The position numbers and the translations under genes are program-made. A stretch of DNA of 64,000 nucleotides from an uncultured Raoultella sp. (lineage in GTDB: Bacteria; Pseudomonadota; Gammaproteobacteria; Enterobacterales; Enterobacteriaceae). The stretch spans positions 1 through 64,000 of the forward strand of contig CAAEVH010000055.1 in the NCBI GenBank assembly GCA_900759445.1, given 5' to 3'. The notes below the pieces were generated by a model, which was given only the letters and a program-made list of their open reading frames with translations, had not been told where the DNA came from and ran no database searches. Positions 1-7,141 of the stretch are shown here, one piece after another. Each line of letters begins with the position of its first letter. Position 1 is the first letter of the stretch.

Positions 1-139
1 AAAGGTGAAGCATTTTATGAGTACGGTCAGCCCCTTTCCGGGCGGTCAACACGGTCTGGCCAAAGTGTAGCGATATTAGGATCAGCTATTTAGATTGTCT
101 CTATTCATGTTAGATTCTTTCAGCAATATGTTGCTGAAC

Positions 140-162
140 AGTCCGCTTTTGGCACAAAGCGG
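140..162. repeat. degenerate dispersed inverted repeat, copy 1
   Basis: Imperfect inverted repeat: AGTCCGCTTTTGGCAC followed by AAAGCGGCT. Related copies lie at 1063-1090 and 2021-2045, always outside recognisable genes. The rest of 1-309 shows no gene that I can support: the reading frames are short, overlapping and lack a convincing ribosome site. Confidence 0.4.
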
Positions 163-309
163 CTATTCAGTCTGCTTAACTTTGTTTCCAGGTTCAAAGG
201 GGGAACGATGAGGTTTTGGCAGAATATGCTTAAGTTAAATGCGAAAAGGAATTCAAATTGGATGGAGTTTTTCACACATGAAAGACATCTTTCAGGATGC
301 AGGTAAAAA

Positions 310-870
310 TTACCGAACAAGCAGATTCTGCCAATCTGGATTCTCAATTTTATGGGAATAGGGCAGCATCGCACGATTAATCAGATCAAAGAATTCTGAC
401 TCCACCATCCTTACCGCTTTGCTTGTACCTGGCCCTTTCCATTCATCAAAGAGACGCCAGTAAAGCGATTTCAGCATATCGACCGCTGCCTCGAAAATCT
501 TTACGTCAGGTTCAAACCAATGACACACCAGAAAATACATTTTTTGTTCTGCATCATGAATGGATGTGCACTGGGAAAGTTGACTCATAAATAGCTTTAT
601 CCAGACCAATGCTGCTGTTTTTAGCGGTGGCAGTACAATCCGCTGCTCTATCATGTATCGTGACAGATATAATTCAACCTCATTCCGTTCAGGTTGATTA
701 TCATGACCCAGTGAAGCGAGAATTAAGAGAGTCCCCGAATCATTTCCTTCGGTAATTTTATCTTCAGCCCATGCAATGATCAGGCAGTCCAGATTATCGT
801 AGAGAAAGTGATATTTTCTTGAAAAAATAAGCAGTCCGAGCAGGTCATTGAGTGAGTATATACATGGCAT
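310..870 (-). CDS. hypothetical protein, 186 residues
   Basis: I do not recognise this protein. It is predicted soluble, with no signal peptide and no clear membrane segment, and is mixed alpha-helical with many aromatic residues (Trp at about 34, 89, 117, 138 and others). The ATG at 870 has a purine-rich AGGAAAGAG 8-17 bases upstream, a loose but usable ribosome site. It stands alone in a poorly coding stretch that also carries dispersed repeats, which suggests acquired DNA. The length and continuous frame argue for a real gene; the function is unknown. Confidence 0.55.
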   Translation of the reverse strand: MPCIYSLNDLLGLLIFSRKYHFLYDNLDCLIIAWAEDKITEGNDSGTLLILASLGHDNQPERNEVELYLSRYMIEQRIVLPPLKTAALVWIKLFMSQLSQCTSIHDAEQKMYFLVCHWFEPDVKIFEAAVDMLKSLYWRLFDEWKGPGTSKAVRMVESEFFDLINRAMLPYSHKIENPDWQNLLVR

Positions 871-1062
871 CTGATGTTCTCTTTCCTGTATCGTTTACAT
901 GAACCTTGGCAATGCTCCTGTCTAAGGCCATCATTCATTTAACGGGTGGGGCTACGTATTCGAATGAAATGCCAGTTAACCTTAATTTTATCTTAACTAT
1001 TGATATAAATGCTATAAAGTGTAGTGACATACAGATTTTGACCACATAAGCCGAAGTGTGAG

Positions 1063-1090
1063 AAGTCCGCCTCTGGCACGGAGCAGTCTG
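1063..1090. repeat. degenerate dispersed inverted repeat, copy 2
   Basis: AAGTCCGCCTCTGGCACGG followed by AGCAGTCT resembles the copy at 140-162. It lies just past the 3' end of the short-chain dehydrogenase gene. Between 871 and 1157 I see no gene. Confidence 0.4.
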
Positions 1091-1157
1091 GCTGGCGCCC
1101 CTCAAGAGCCGCTATGTCAAGAACGGACGTTGAGCACGTTGTTCAACGTCACCAAAT

Positions 1158-1907
1158 TCAGCCCCTGGAACTCAGTTTCTCGCGAGTCGGACCTTGAAAG
1201 TAGATACTACCTATATGGCAACTACGCGGTTGAGCGAGCACAAAACGAATTGTTTCCCAGACTGAGCGTCCATTTAATAAACGTTCCCCCATTCTGGATT
1301 GACTATCAACAAACGTATCTAACCCTGTAAGTTCGAAATCCGGTGGATACAACCCGGTCACACGTATATTTTCTTTGGACAACTGGTGTGACAGTTTAGT
1401 TGTGAATCCGCTAAGCCCGTGTTTGCTGGCAAAAAAAGCGGGATGCGCAATTGAATCCGTAAAATTCGGAATCCCACATGAAGATATTATTGAGACGACA
1501 TCCGCGCTTTCTGAACGTCTTAACCCAGGCAACAATGCATGAGTCAGTAAAATCGCACCTGTCAGGCCTGAACTGACGGTATTGATAATTTCTGCGTCTG
1601 GTTGATCGTCTAACGTTCCTGACAGCCACTGGGCGGCATTAAGGATTAAAATGTCGATGGGCTTGTCTGAAGTTAACAACTGAGAAGAAAACTGCGAAAG
1701 GGATTCAGGCTGGGTTAAATCACAGATATATCCTTTTGCAATCCCGCCTTCAGCCGCGATGATACTGCAAGTTTTTTGAATATCATCAGCACGCCGCGCG
1801 CAAAAATCCACCTCGACGCCTTCTTGCGCCAGCCACACGCACAGCGCCTGACCAAATCCTCCACCTCCACCCGTAATTACAGCTCTTTTACCTCTTAGCA
1901 TCTTCAT
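1158..1907 (-). CDS. short-chain dehydrogenase/reductase-like protein with Tyr-to-Phe active site
   Basis: 249-residue Rossmann protein of the classical SDR family. The N-terminal nucleotide loop TGGGGGFG (residues 12-19) and the NAA motif (about 90-92) are present, as is the Ser-rich strand ISS (about 140). The YxxxK catalytic motif reads FFASK: the Lys remains but the catalytic Tyr is Phe. Substrate and cofactor preference cannot be read. Two possible starts (ATG AAG ATG) sit behind AAAAGGATGG; the first is used here. The gene stands alone. Either the protein uses another acid, or it has lost reductase activity and binds ligand only. Confidence 0.8.
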   Translation of the reverse strand: MKMLRGKRAVITGGGGGFGQALCVWLAQEGVEVDFCARRADDIQKTCSIIAAEGGIAKGYICDLTQPESLSQFSSQLLTSDKPIDILILNAAQWLSGTLDDQPDAEIINTVSSGLTGAILLTHALLPGLRRSESADVVSIISSCGIPNFTDSIAHPAFFASKHGLSGFTTKLSHQLSKENIRVTGLYPPDFELTGLDTFVDSQSRMGERLLNGRSVWETIRFVLAQPRSCHIGSIYFQGPTREKLSSRG

Positions 1908-2020
1908 CCATCCTTTTCTTTATGACTATGTGTGGATATAGATATACATGAGGAGGTGGATTGGCATCTTTCAATTAGTGCCATTTTTACATGAGGAATA
2001 GGGATAGGGGACTTGCAAAG

Positions 2021-2045
2021 CCAGCATCTGGCGCGGAGCGGACTG
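2021..2045. repeat. degenerate dispersed inverted repeat, copy 3
   Basis: CCAGCATCTGGCGCGGAGCG then GACTG: the third relative of the repeats at 140 and 1063. With copy 2 it brackets the SDR gene. Confidence 0.35.
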
Positions 2046-2191
2046 AGCGTTAGATTATTATATTCTCTGCAAGGATATGTATGCGCTATACACCAATTTT
2101 AATTGTGCTATTTAGTCAGTAAATTTGTTTAGAATACCATTCCTCTTCTGTTTATAAAGACAAGAAGAGGGATGTGCTAATCATTTAGATA

Positions 2192-2353
2192 TCAGTAGCC
2201 TGCAGCCCTGTTGGCTTCTTTGATGCGATTGTTTCTTGCGTCTTTATCGTGTTGGTCTTTTGCCTGCATTATCCCACTTGCAGCATCCACCCAATCATTT
2301 GCGGTACAACCTGACAATACAATACTCAACATTAATGCAAACGCATACTTCAT
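2192..2353 (-). CDS. small lipoprotein, 53 residues
   Basis: ATG at 2353 follows GGAG with a 6-base gap. The product starts MKYAFALMLSIVLSGC: a Lys, a hydrophobic stretch and a lipobox LSGC with the lipidated Cys at residue 16. The mature part of about 38 residues is highly charged (KDQHDKDARNNRIKEANR) and probably helical. Asp at +5 rather than +2 after the Cys suggests sorting to the outer membrane. I do not recognise the family. The signal peptide, lipobox and ribosome site together make a real gene likely. Confidence 0.7.
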   Translation of the reverse strand: MKYAFALMLSIVLSGCTANDWVDAASGIMQAKDQHDKDARNNRIKEANRAAGY

Positions 2354-2639
2354 TTTAACTCCATCATTCATTATTGTATAAATAGCGTCTGTGTAATGCT
2401 CAATGTATTTGACGCTAATGCGGTTAATTTAACAAATAATCATATCTCAGGCAAGGTGAGGATTTCGAACCCGTACATGTAATGGGTAATTCATAATGAT
2501 TAGCTGAAATAATTGAAGGGCCGGGTAGAAATAGCACTGCATAAAAAACGACATATCGTATTGCGCGGATTATTAAACAGCGAATTAATTAGCCTCTTTG
2601 ACAGAGGTTATCTTTACGCGTCAACGCATGGCTGCGCTA

Positions 2640-2666
2640 CTCCCGGCGATTGTCATTCGTCGGGAG
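2640..2666 (-). terminator. hairpin downstream of trpS2
   Basis: CTCCCGGCGA and TCGTCGGGAG form a 10-pair stem with one mismatch and a 7-base loop, 36 bases beyond the trpS2 stop. There is no clear U-tract on the minus strand, so termination is uncertain. The rest of 2354-2701 shows no gene that I can support. Confidence 0.4.
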
Positions 2667-2701
2667 CTATCTTTAATTATCGAACCTGTAGTGCTTCGAG
2701 T

Positions 2702-3706
2702 TCAGAACACCGGCAAACCCAGCCCTTGCTTTACTTCTTTTAATGTCTGCTGCGTGACCTCGTGCGCCTCTTCGCTTCCTTTTTTGAGCATCGCCATCAG
2801 CATACCTTTATCCTGGATGTAGGTTGCCCGCCGCTCGCGCATCGGGGCGATAAGCTCCTGCAAGCACATCTCCAGCTCGTTTTTGCATGTCCGGTCACCC
2901 AGCCCGCCGCGCTGATAATGTGCTTTCATCTCCGCAACTTTTGCTTTATCCGGATGAAAAGCATCGAGGTAAGTAAATACCATATTGCCGTCAATCTGCC
3001 CCGGATCGGACACTTTTAGATGATTGGGATCGGTGTACATTGCGCTGACTGCATGATGAATATCCTCTTCACTGGCGGACAGGAGTAGAGTGTTGCCGAG
3101 CGATTTTGACATTTTGGCATTACCGTCGATCCCTGGAAGACGGCTGGTCTCACTCAGTAGCGCTTTACAATGCGACAAGACAGAGGTCGGTAACAGACTA
3201 TTCATCTTATGCACGATCTCATTGGTCTGTTCGATCATGGGCAACTGATCGTCGCCGACGGGAACCACCTCGGCTTTGAAAGCGGTAATATCTGCTGCCT
3301 GGCTGATGGGATAAACCAGAAAGCCAACCGGTAACGAGCGGGCAAATCCTTTCTGCGCAATTTCGTTTTTGACCGTAGGATTTCGCTCCACGCGAGCCAC
3401 GGTAACAATGTTCATATAAAGCGCGGTCAGCTCAGCGAGGGCGGGCAGGGCCGACTGCAGACAAATGGTGGTGAGTGACGGGTCGATTCCTGCGGCGAGG
3501 TAATCAGCCAGCACTTCGGGAATATTGTTGCGGATCTTTTGTGGTGTGCTGCCGTTATCGGTTAGCCCTTGCAGGTCAGCAACCAATATAAACTGCTGAT
3601 AATCATGTTGCAGCGTGGCGCGCTGGCGCAGAGAGCCAACATAGTGGCCGAGATGCAGCGGGCCAGTGGGACGATCGCCAGTGAGGATGATAGTTTTGTT
3701 GTTCAT
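2702..3706 (-). CDS. trpS2: tryptophanyl-tRNA synthetase, second (auxiliary) type
   Basis: Class I aminoacyl-tRNA synthetase that charges tRNA-Trp, 334 residues from the ATG at 3706. That start has AAGGAG 6 bases upstream; the longer open frame to 3751 would begin inside the leader hairpin. The HIGH-type motif is GPLHLGH near the N-terminus, VPVGDDQ lies mid-protein, and KMSKS (AKMSKSLGN) lies about two thirds in. Sequence differs clearly from housekeeping E. coli TrpS and resembles the TrpS2 of Salmonella and relatives. It is probably not the only TrpRS of the cell, since trpS normally sits elsewhere. Expression appears to be controlled by the Trp-codon leader immediately upstream. Auxiliary TrpRS enzymes can confer resistance to TrpRS inhibitors; that role is inference here. 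Confidence 0.92.
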   Translation of the reverse strand: MNNKTIILTGDRPTGPLHLGHYVGSLRQRATLQHDYQQFILVADLQGLTDNGSTPQKIRNNIPEVLADYLAAGIDPSLTTICLQSALPALAELTALYMNIVTVARVERNPTVKNEIAQKGFARSLPVGFLVYPISQAADITAFKAEVVPVGDDQLPMIEQTNEIVHKMNSLLPTSVLSHCKALLSETSRLPGIDGNAKMSKSLGNTLLLSASEEDIHHAVSAMYTDPNHLKVSDPGQIDGNMVFTYLDAFHPDKAKVAEMKAHYQRGGLGDRTCKNELEMCLQELIAPMRERRATYIQDKGMLMAMLKKGSEEAHEVTQQTLKEVKQGLGLPVF

Positions 3707-3722
3707 GTAAGACTCCTTAATC

Positions 3723-3775
3723 AAAAAACCGAAAGGGGTCTTTAAATGCAAATAACCGCCTTTCGGCGGTTATTT
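3723..3775 (-). terminator. trpS2 attenuator: overlapping alternative hairpins
   Basis: Reading the minus strand, AAATAACCGCC (3775-3765), loop GAAA, and GGCGGTTATTT (3760-3750) form a perfect 11-pair stem running into a U-rich stretch. A second, mutually exclusive hairpin pairs CCGAAAGG (3766-3759) with CCTTTCGG (3736-3729), followed at once by six T (3728-3723). Both lie between the leader peptide and the trpS2 ribosome site, so either would stop transcription before the gene. Confidence 0.85.
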
Positions 3776-3795
3776 AAAATGGGGAAAACACATTC

Positions 3796-3819
3796 TGACC
3801 GCCTTTAAGAAGGCAGCCA
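3796..3819 (-). promoter_or_regulatory. trpS2 leader segments 1 and 2 (pause/antiterminator element)
   Basis: TGGCTGCCTT (3819-3810, including the second Trp codon) pairs with AAGGCGGTCA (3805-3796): 10 pairs with two G-U, loop of four. Within the second arm GGCGGT (3803-3798) can instead pair with ACCGCC (3770-3765) of the terminator stem. A ribosome stalled at the Trp codons would cover the first arm and favour that antiterminator pairing. The leader stop codon lies at the start of the second arm, as in trp-type attenuators. Confidence 0.75.
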
Positions 3820-3864
3820 CCACAGGTTGTGATTAAACGCGGTGATATTGTGTTTTGTGTTCAT
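3805..3864 (-). CDS. Trp-rich leader peptide of trpS2
   Basis: A 19-codon reading frame, MNTKHNITAFNHNLWWLPS, with tandem TGG TGG codons at 3822-3817 three codons before the TAA. It precedes the hairpins of the trpS2 leader in the classical order: peptide, Trp codons, stop, alternative stems, gene. By analogy with trpL it senses charged tRNA-Trp. No strong Shine-Dalgarno sequence precedes the ATG. Confidence 0.8.
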   Translation of the reverse strand: MNTKHNITAFNHNLWWLPS

Positions 3865-3870
3865 CCAGTC

Positions 3871-3899
3871 AACATATCACCGCCTGGCGCAGAGGTAAA
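3871..3899 (-). promoter_or_regulatory. candidate promoter of the trpS2 leader
   Basis: TTTACC (3899-3894), a 17-base spacer and TATGTT (3876-3871) match a sigma-70 promoter. Only six bases separate the -10 box from the leader ATG at 3864, so the transcript would begin at or next to that ATG and the leader peptide might be read from a leaderless RNA. Confidence 0.5.
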
Positions 3900-3924
3900 G
3901 CGATGCGCGGCGTACTGGCGTATC

Positions 3925-5709
3925 TTAGCTCGCTTCCAGCATGCCAAAGCTCACGATGCGCGAACGGCCTAACTCTTTCGCGCGATACAGCGCCACGTCT
4001 GCGGCGCGCAGAAGATTGTCGCTCTGGGCGTGCTGCGGATAGCTGGCAACGCCGATAGAGACATCAACGTGACCAATCTCTGAGAGTCCAAAGCGCAGCG
4101 ACAGTTCGCGTACACCATTATAAATATCTGTCGCAAAGCGGTTGGCGGCCTGCTCATCCGTATTGGCCAGCAACACCAGAAACTCTTCACCGCCGTAGCG
4201 GAAGGCCATGCCGCTATCATGTACAACGCGCTGAATAGTGGTGGCGATACTTTTTATCACGCTATCGCCCGCCTCATGGCCAAAGCGGTCGTTAATATTT
4301 TTGAAATGATCGATATCGATCATCAGGCAACTGATTGGCTCTTTGTTACGCACTGCCTGGCTCATCTGGGTGCGCAGCGTATCTTCCAGATGATGACGGT
4401 TGCGCAGGCCGGTTAGCGGGTCGTAGAGTGCTTTCTCCAGCAGCGCATCACGCAGGCGCTGGTTGGCTAACGCCAGACCGAGTGCTTCCGCCATCAGTTC
4501 CAGATACGCGCGAGAGGGAGCGGAATCATTGCTGAGGTTCTGGAATGAGAGCAGGCCGATGGCTTCACCCTGGGCAATCAGTGGCACGCATAGGGTATGC
4601 TGCTGGCATGATTCCGGTAGATGGTAGCAGGCGATATCGGGTTCGCCTTGCACCGGTGGATGGCTCTGACCGCGGCGCACTGCCCAGCATTCGTCCGGGT
4701 GGAAAGCATCCGCTTTGCCCTGCGGTGAAAGCCATTGCGCAACGCAGCGCATTTGCCAGGGCTCTCGATCCAGTATGTAAAGCCGCCCGGCAATACCGGG
4801 AGCAACATTCGGCGCAAACAGCTCTGCCACATTAATGACATCGGCAAAATTCTCGCAGCCTTGCAAACGTTGAGTCATACGTGCGAGCAGCTCGCGGATT
4901 GCCCAGTCGGCGTCTCGTTCTTTCTCCAGTCGCTGACGTGCCAGACCGTTCTCGCGAAAAATGCGGATCGCCTGTGCCATATCGCCGATTTCATCGATCT
5001 GATTAAAGCTGGGTGTCTCAACGGCGTAATCCTGCGACGCCAGACGGTTAACCACATCGCTCAAACGCACCACGGGACGCAGTACGCGGCGTTTTAAAAT
5101 AAAACCGAGAACGAACAAAAATAACAGCGCCGTCAGCCCGACCATCACTTCCGAAGCCGTACGTAGCGTGCGCGATGTCTGAGTGGCATCTTCAATGGTG
5201 TTGCGTACGCGGCTGTCGAGTAACTGACGGAAATGATCTATCCGGTCCTGGGCTCGCTCCAGTTCCTGTTCATAGGATTTGCCATACAGCAGGGCGATGG
5301 CCTGCGACTCTTCTCCGCGCGCGACGCTGGCAAGCGCCGCAGCTTGCTCATCCTGCAGGGTATCAACAATCTGCAGCCCTTCATGCAATAGCGCCAGCTC
5401 TTCATCCGTCGCCCCAATGTCTTTTAGTTTCGACAGTCGCTGTTCAACGCCTTTCAGCGACGCTTCTTTCTGGCGGTAGGCGTTAAGCGCTTCCGGGTCT
5501 TTTGCAATAACATATTCGCGTGCCAGACTGGACAGCGACCAGGCATCGAGCTCGACTTCTTCGGTCAGTTGATCGAATTGATAACGCTGCTCCACCACCT
5601 GCCGTTCGGTGTTATCGGCGCTGGAGGCCATCAACATGACAACGCCGGAGGCAATGGTCAGACACACCGTCGCGCTGTAGGCCCAGTTGGTGATTGTGGC
5701 AATTCGCAC
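3925..5709 (-). CDS. membrane-bound diguanylate cyclase (HAMP-GAF-GGDEF)
   Basis: Predicted to make c-di-GMP from GTP at the inner membrane. 594 residues: membrane segment at about 9-30, a mostly helical periplasmic region to about 190, a second membrane segment at about 188-206, a HAMP-type linker (LRPVVRLSDVVNRL), a GAF-like region at about 270-420 and a C-terminal GGDEF domain. The active site reads RYGGEEF, a competent form. The position expected for the inhibitory RxxD site lacks it, so product inhibition there is unlikely. The GTG at 5709 is preceded by AAGGA with an 8-base gap. It ends 61 bases before the trpS2 leader on the same strand. The signal sensed is unknown. Confidence 0.88.
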   Translation of the reverse strand: MRIATITNWAYSATVCLTIASGVVMLMASSADNTERQVVEQRYQFDQLTEEVELDAWSLSSLAREYVIAKDPEALNAYRQKEASLKGVEQRLSKLKDIGATDEELALLHEGLQIVDTLQDEQAAALASVARGEESQAIALLYGKSYEQELERAQDRIDHFRQLLDSRVRNTIEDATQTSRTLRTASEVMVGLTALLFLFVLGFILKRRVLRPVVRLSDVVNRLASQDYAVETPSFNQIDEIGDMAQAIRIFRENGLARQRLEKERDADWAIRELLARMTQRLQGCENFADVINVAELFAPNVAPGIAGRLYILDREPWQMRCVAQWLSPQGKADAFHPDECWAVRRGQSHPPVQGEPDIACYHLPESCQQHTLCVPLIAQGEAIGLLSFQNLSNDSAPSRAYLELMAEALGLALANQRLRDALLEKALYDPLTGLRNRHHLEDTLRTQMSQAVRNKEPISCLMIDIDHFKNINDRFGHEAGDSVIKSIATTIQRVVHDSGMAFRYGGEEFLVLLANTDEQAANRFATDIYNGVRELSLRFGLSEIGHVDVSIGVASYPQHAQSDNLLRAADVALYRAKELGRSRIVSFGMLEAS

Positions 5710-5785
5710 TGATTAGTTCCTTCTGCGACGATTAATGAATAAGCATGATTGAAATTATAGGAAACGTATGATTTTGCGTGAAAAT

Positions 5786-5811
5786 AAAAAAGGCGGTCTC
5801 AGGACCGCCTT
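5786..5811 (-). terminator. terminator of the AI-2E family gene
   Basis: AAGGCGGTC, loop of four, GACCGCCTT: a 9-pair stem followed on the minus strand by a T-rich run (TTTTTATTTT). It lies 18 bases past the stop of the gene at 5829-6938. Confidence 0.85.
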
Positions 5812-5828
5812 CTGTTATCGTCCTGCCA

Positions 5829-6938
5829 TCATAAATCTGGAGGATTTTTTCCTTCTTCCATAAAGGCTTCGTCGATTCCTTCCACGTTACCTTCATGATC
5901 GCGCCCGGAAAACAGGTTCCAGCAGGTAATGAACAGTGCGGCAATCAGGGGGCCAATCACAAAGCCGTTAATGCCGTAGATCTCCATTCCGCCGAGAGTG
6001 GAAATCAGAATCAGATAATCCGGCATTTTGGTGTCTTTACCCACCAGCAGCGGGCGCAGGATATTGTCCACCAGCCCGACGATAATCACGAAGAAGCCAA
6101 CGATAAACAGCCCTTGCCACAGCTGGTGCGTGGCGAAGAGGAAGATTGCCGCAGGTACCCAGACGATCGCTGAGCCGACCGCGGGCACGAGGGAGAGAAA
6201 CGCCATCAGCGCGCCCCACAGGACGCTGCCGTCGATGTCGACAATTGCAAACGCGATGCCGCCAAGAATACCCTGAACCAACGCCACGACCGCCGTGCCC
6301 TTGACCGTTGCCCGCGTCACGCCGACGAATTTGGCAAACAGGTGCTGTTTGGCAAAATCAGAAAGCGGTAATGAGTCCAGAATCTGGCGCACCAGGAACG
6401 GCCCGTCCTTCAGTAAGAAAAACAGCAGATACAGCATGATGCCAAAGCTAATAGCAAAGCCGAATGTCCCCTTACCAATCAGGAACGCGCTGCCGGCGAG
6501 GTACTGTCCACCCTGCAGTACAACGTCGGACAGTTTTTTCTGGATCTGCGCGACGTTATCCAGATTATGTTCTGCGAGGAATCCTCTGGCCCAGTCAGGA
6601 AGATACGAAATAATGGCGGTGACCACTTCCGGGAACTGAGTGTCGTTTTGTTGTAATTTGGCATACACCACGTTCAGCTCAATAGCCAACGAGGAGAAGA
6701 TCACCATCAGTGGGATAAAAACAATCAGACAGATGATGCCGATGGTGAGCAGTGACGCCAGCCCGTTACGTTCGCCAAGCGCGCTGCGCAGTCTGTTTTT
6801 CACCGGGTTAAAGATGGTGGTTAAGATTGCGGCCCACAAAATGGCAGAGAAATAGGGAGACAACACATCGAAGAACGCCCAGGTCACGAGGGCAAGTATG
6901 AAAATGAAGAAACCTTTAGTCAGTCCGTTAAATCGCAT
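5829..6938 (-). CDS. AI-2E family (DUF20) membrane transporter
   Basis: 369-residue polytopic inner-membrane protein, with about seven to eight hydrophobic segments. The N-terminal pair is at 10-45, another lies at about 60-85, and a dense cluster covers 150-345. It belongs to the PerM/YdiK/TqsA family, whose members export small molecules or ions; the substrate here is unknown. The protein differs markedly from E. coli YdiK, so no K-12 symbol is given. The ATG at 6938 has AGGG 7 bases upstream. The acidic C-terminal tail (GIDEAFMEEGKNPPDL) is likely cytoplasmic. It appears to be transcribed alone, with its own terminator. Confidence 0.85.
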   Translation of the reverse strand: MRFNGLTKGFFIFILALVTWAFFDVLSPYFSAILWAAILTTIFNPVKNRLRSALGERNGLASLLTIGIICLIVFIPLMVIFSSLAIELNVVYAKLQQNDTQFPEVVTAIISYLPDWARGFLAEHNLDNVAQIQKKLSDVVLQGGQYLAGSAFLIGKGTFGFAISFGIMLYLLFFLLKDGPFLVRQILDSLPLSDFAKQHLFAKFVGVTRATVKGTAVVALVQGILGGIAFAIVDIDGSVLWGALMAFLSLVPAVGSAIVWVPAAIFLFATHQLWQGLFIVGFFVIIVGLVDNILRPLLVGKDTKMPDYLILISTLGGMEIYGINGFVIGPLIAALFITCWNLFSGRDHEGNVEGIDEAFMEEGKNPPDL

Positions 6939-7141
6939 TAGTGAACCCTGTAATGAGAAGCAGTCCCGACTATAGAACCGTTCAGGGGAATTACCAACTT
7001 TCGCTGCGCATATTTACTTAAATTGGTTAACCTGTTTTTCGTAGGGAGCCTGCGACAGATAAATAACGTACGCTATGATTTATTAGTGAAACAGTCATAC
7101 TTTTCTTCCCGAAAAAGGGCGTCAAAAAAAGAGGGGGCGTT

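Noticed and set aside
1..93. Open frame on the plus strand entering from the left edge and ending with TAG at 93
   Set aside because: Only 30 codons are visible, and another frame is open nearly as far (to 69). No family features are recognisable, so a partial gene cannot be supported.
2455..2480. tRNA T-loop-like sequence GAGGATTTCGAACCC on the minus strand
   Set aside because: No acceptor stem, anticodon arm or D arm can be found around it.
2513..2743. 76-codon plus-strand frame opposite the end of trpS2
   Set aside because: Starts at TTG without a ribosome site, overlaps the trpS2 3' end and a hairpin, and the product has no features.
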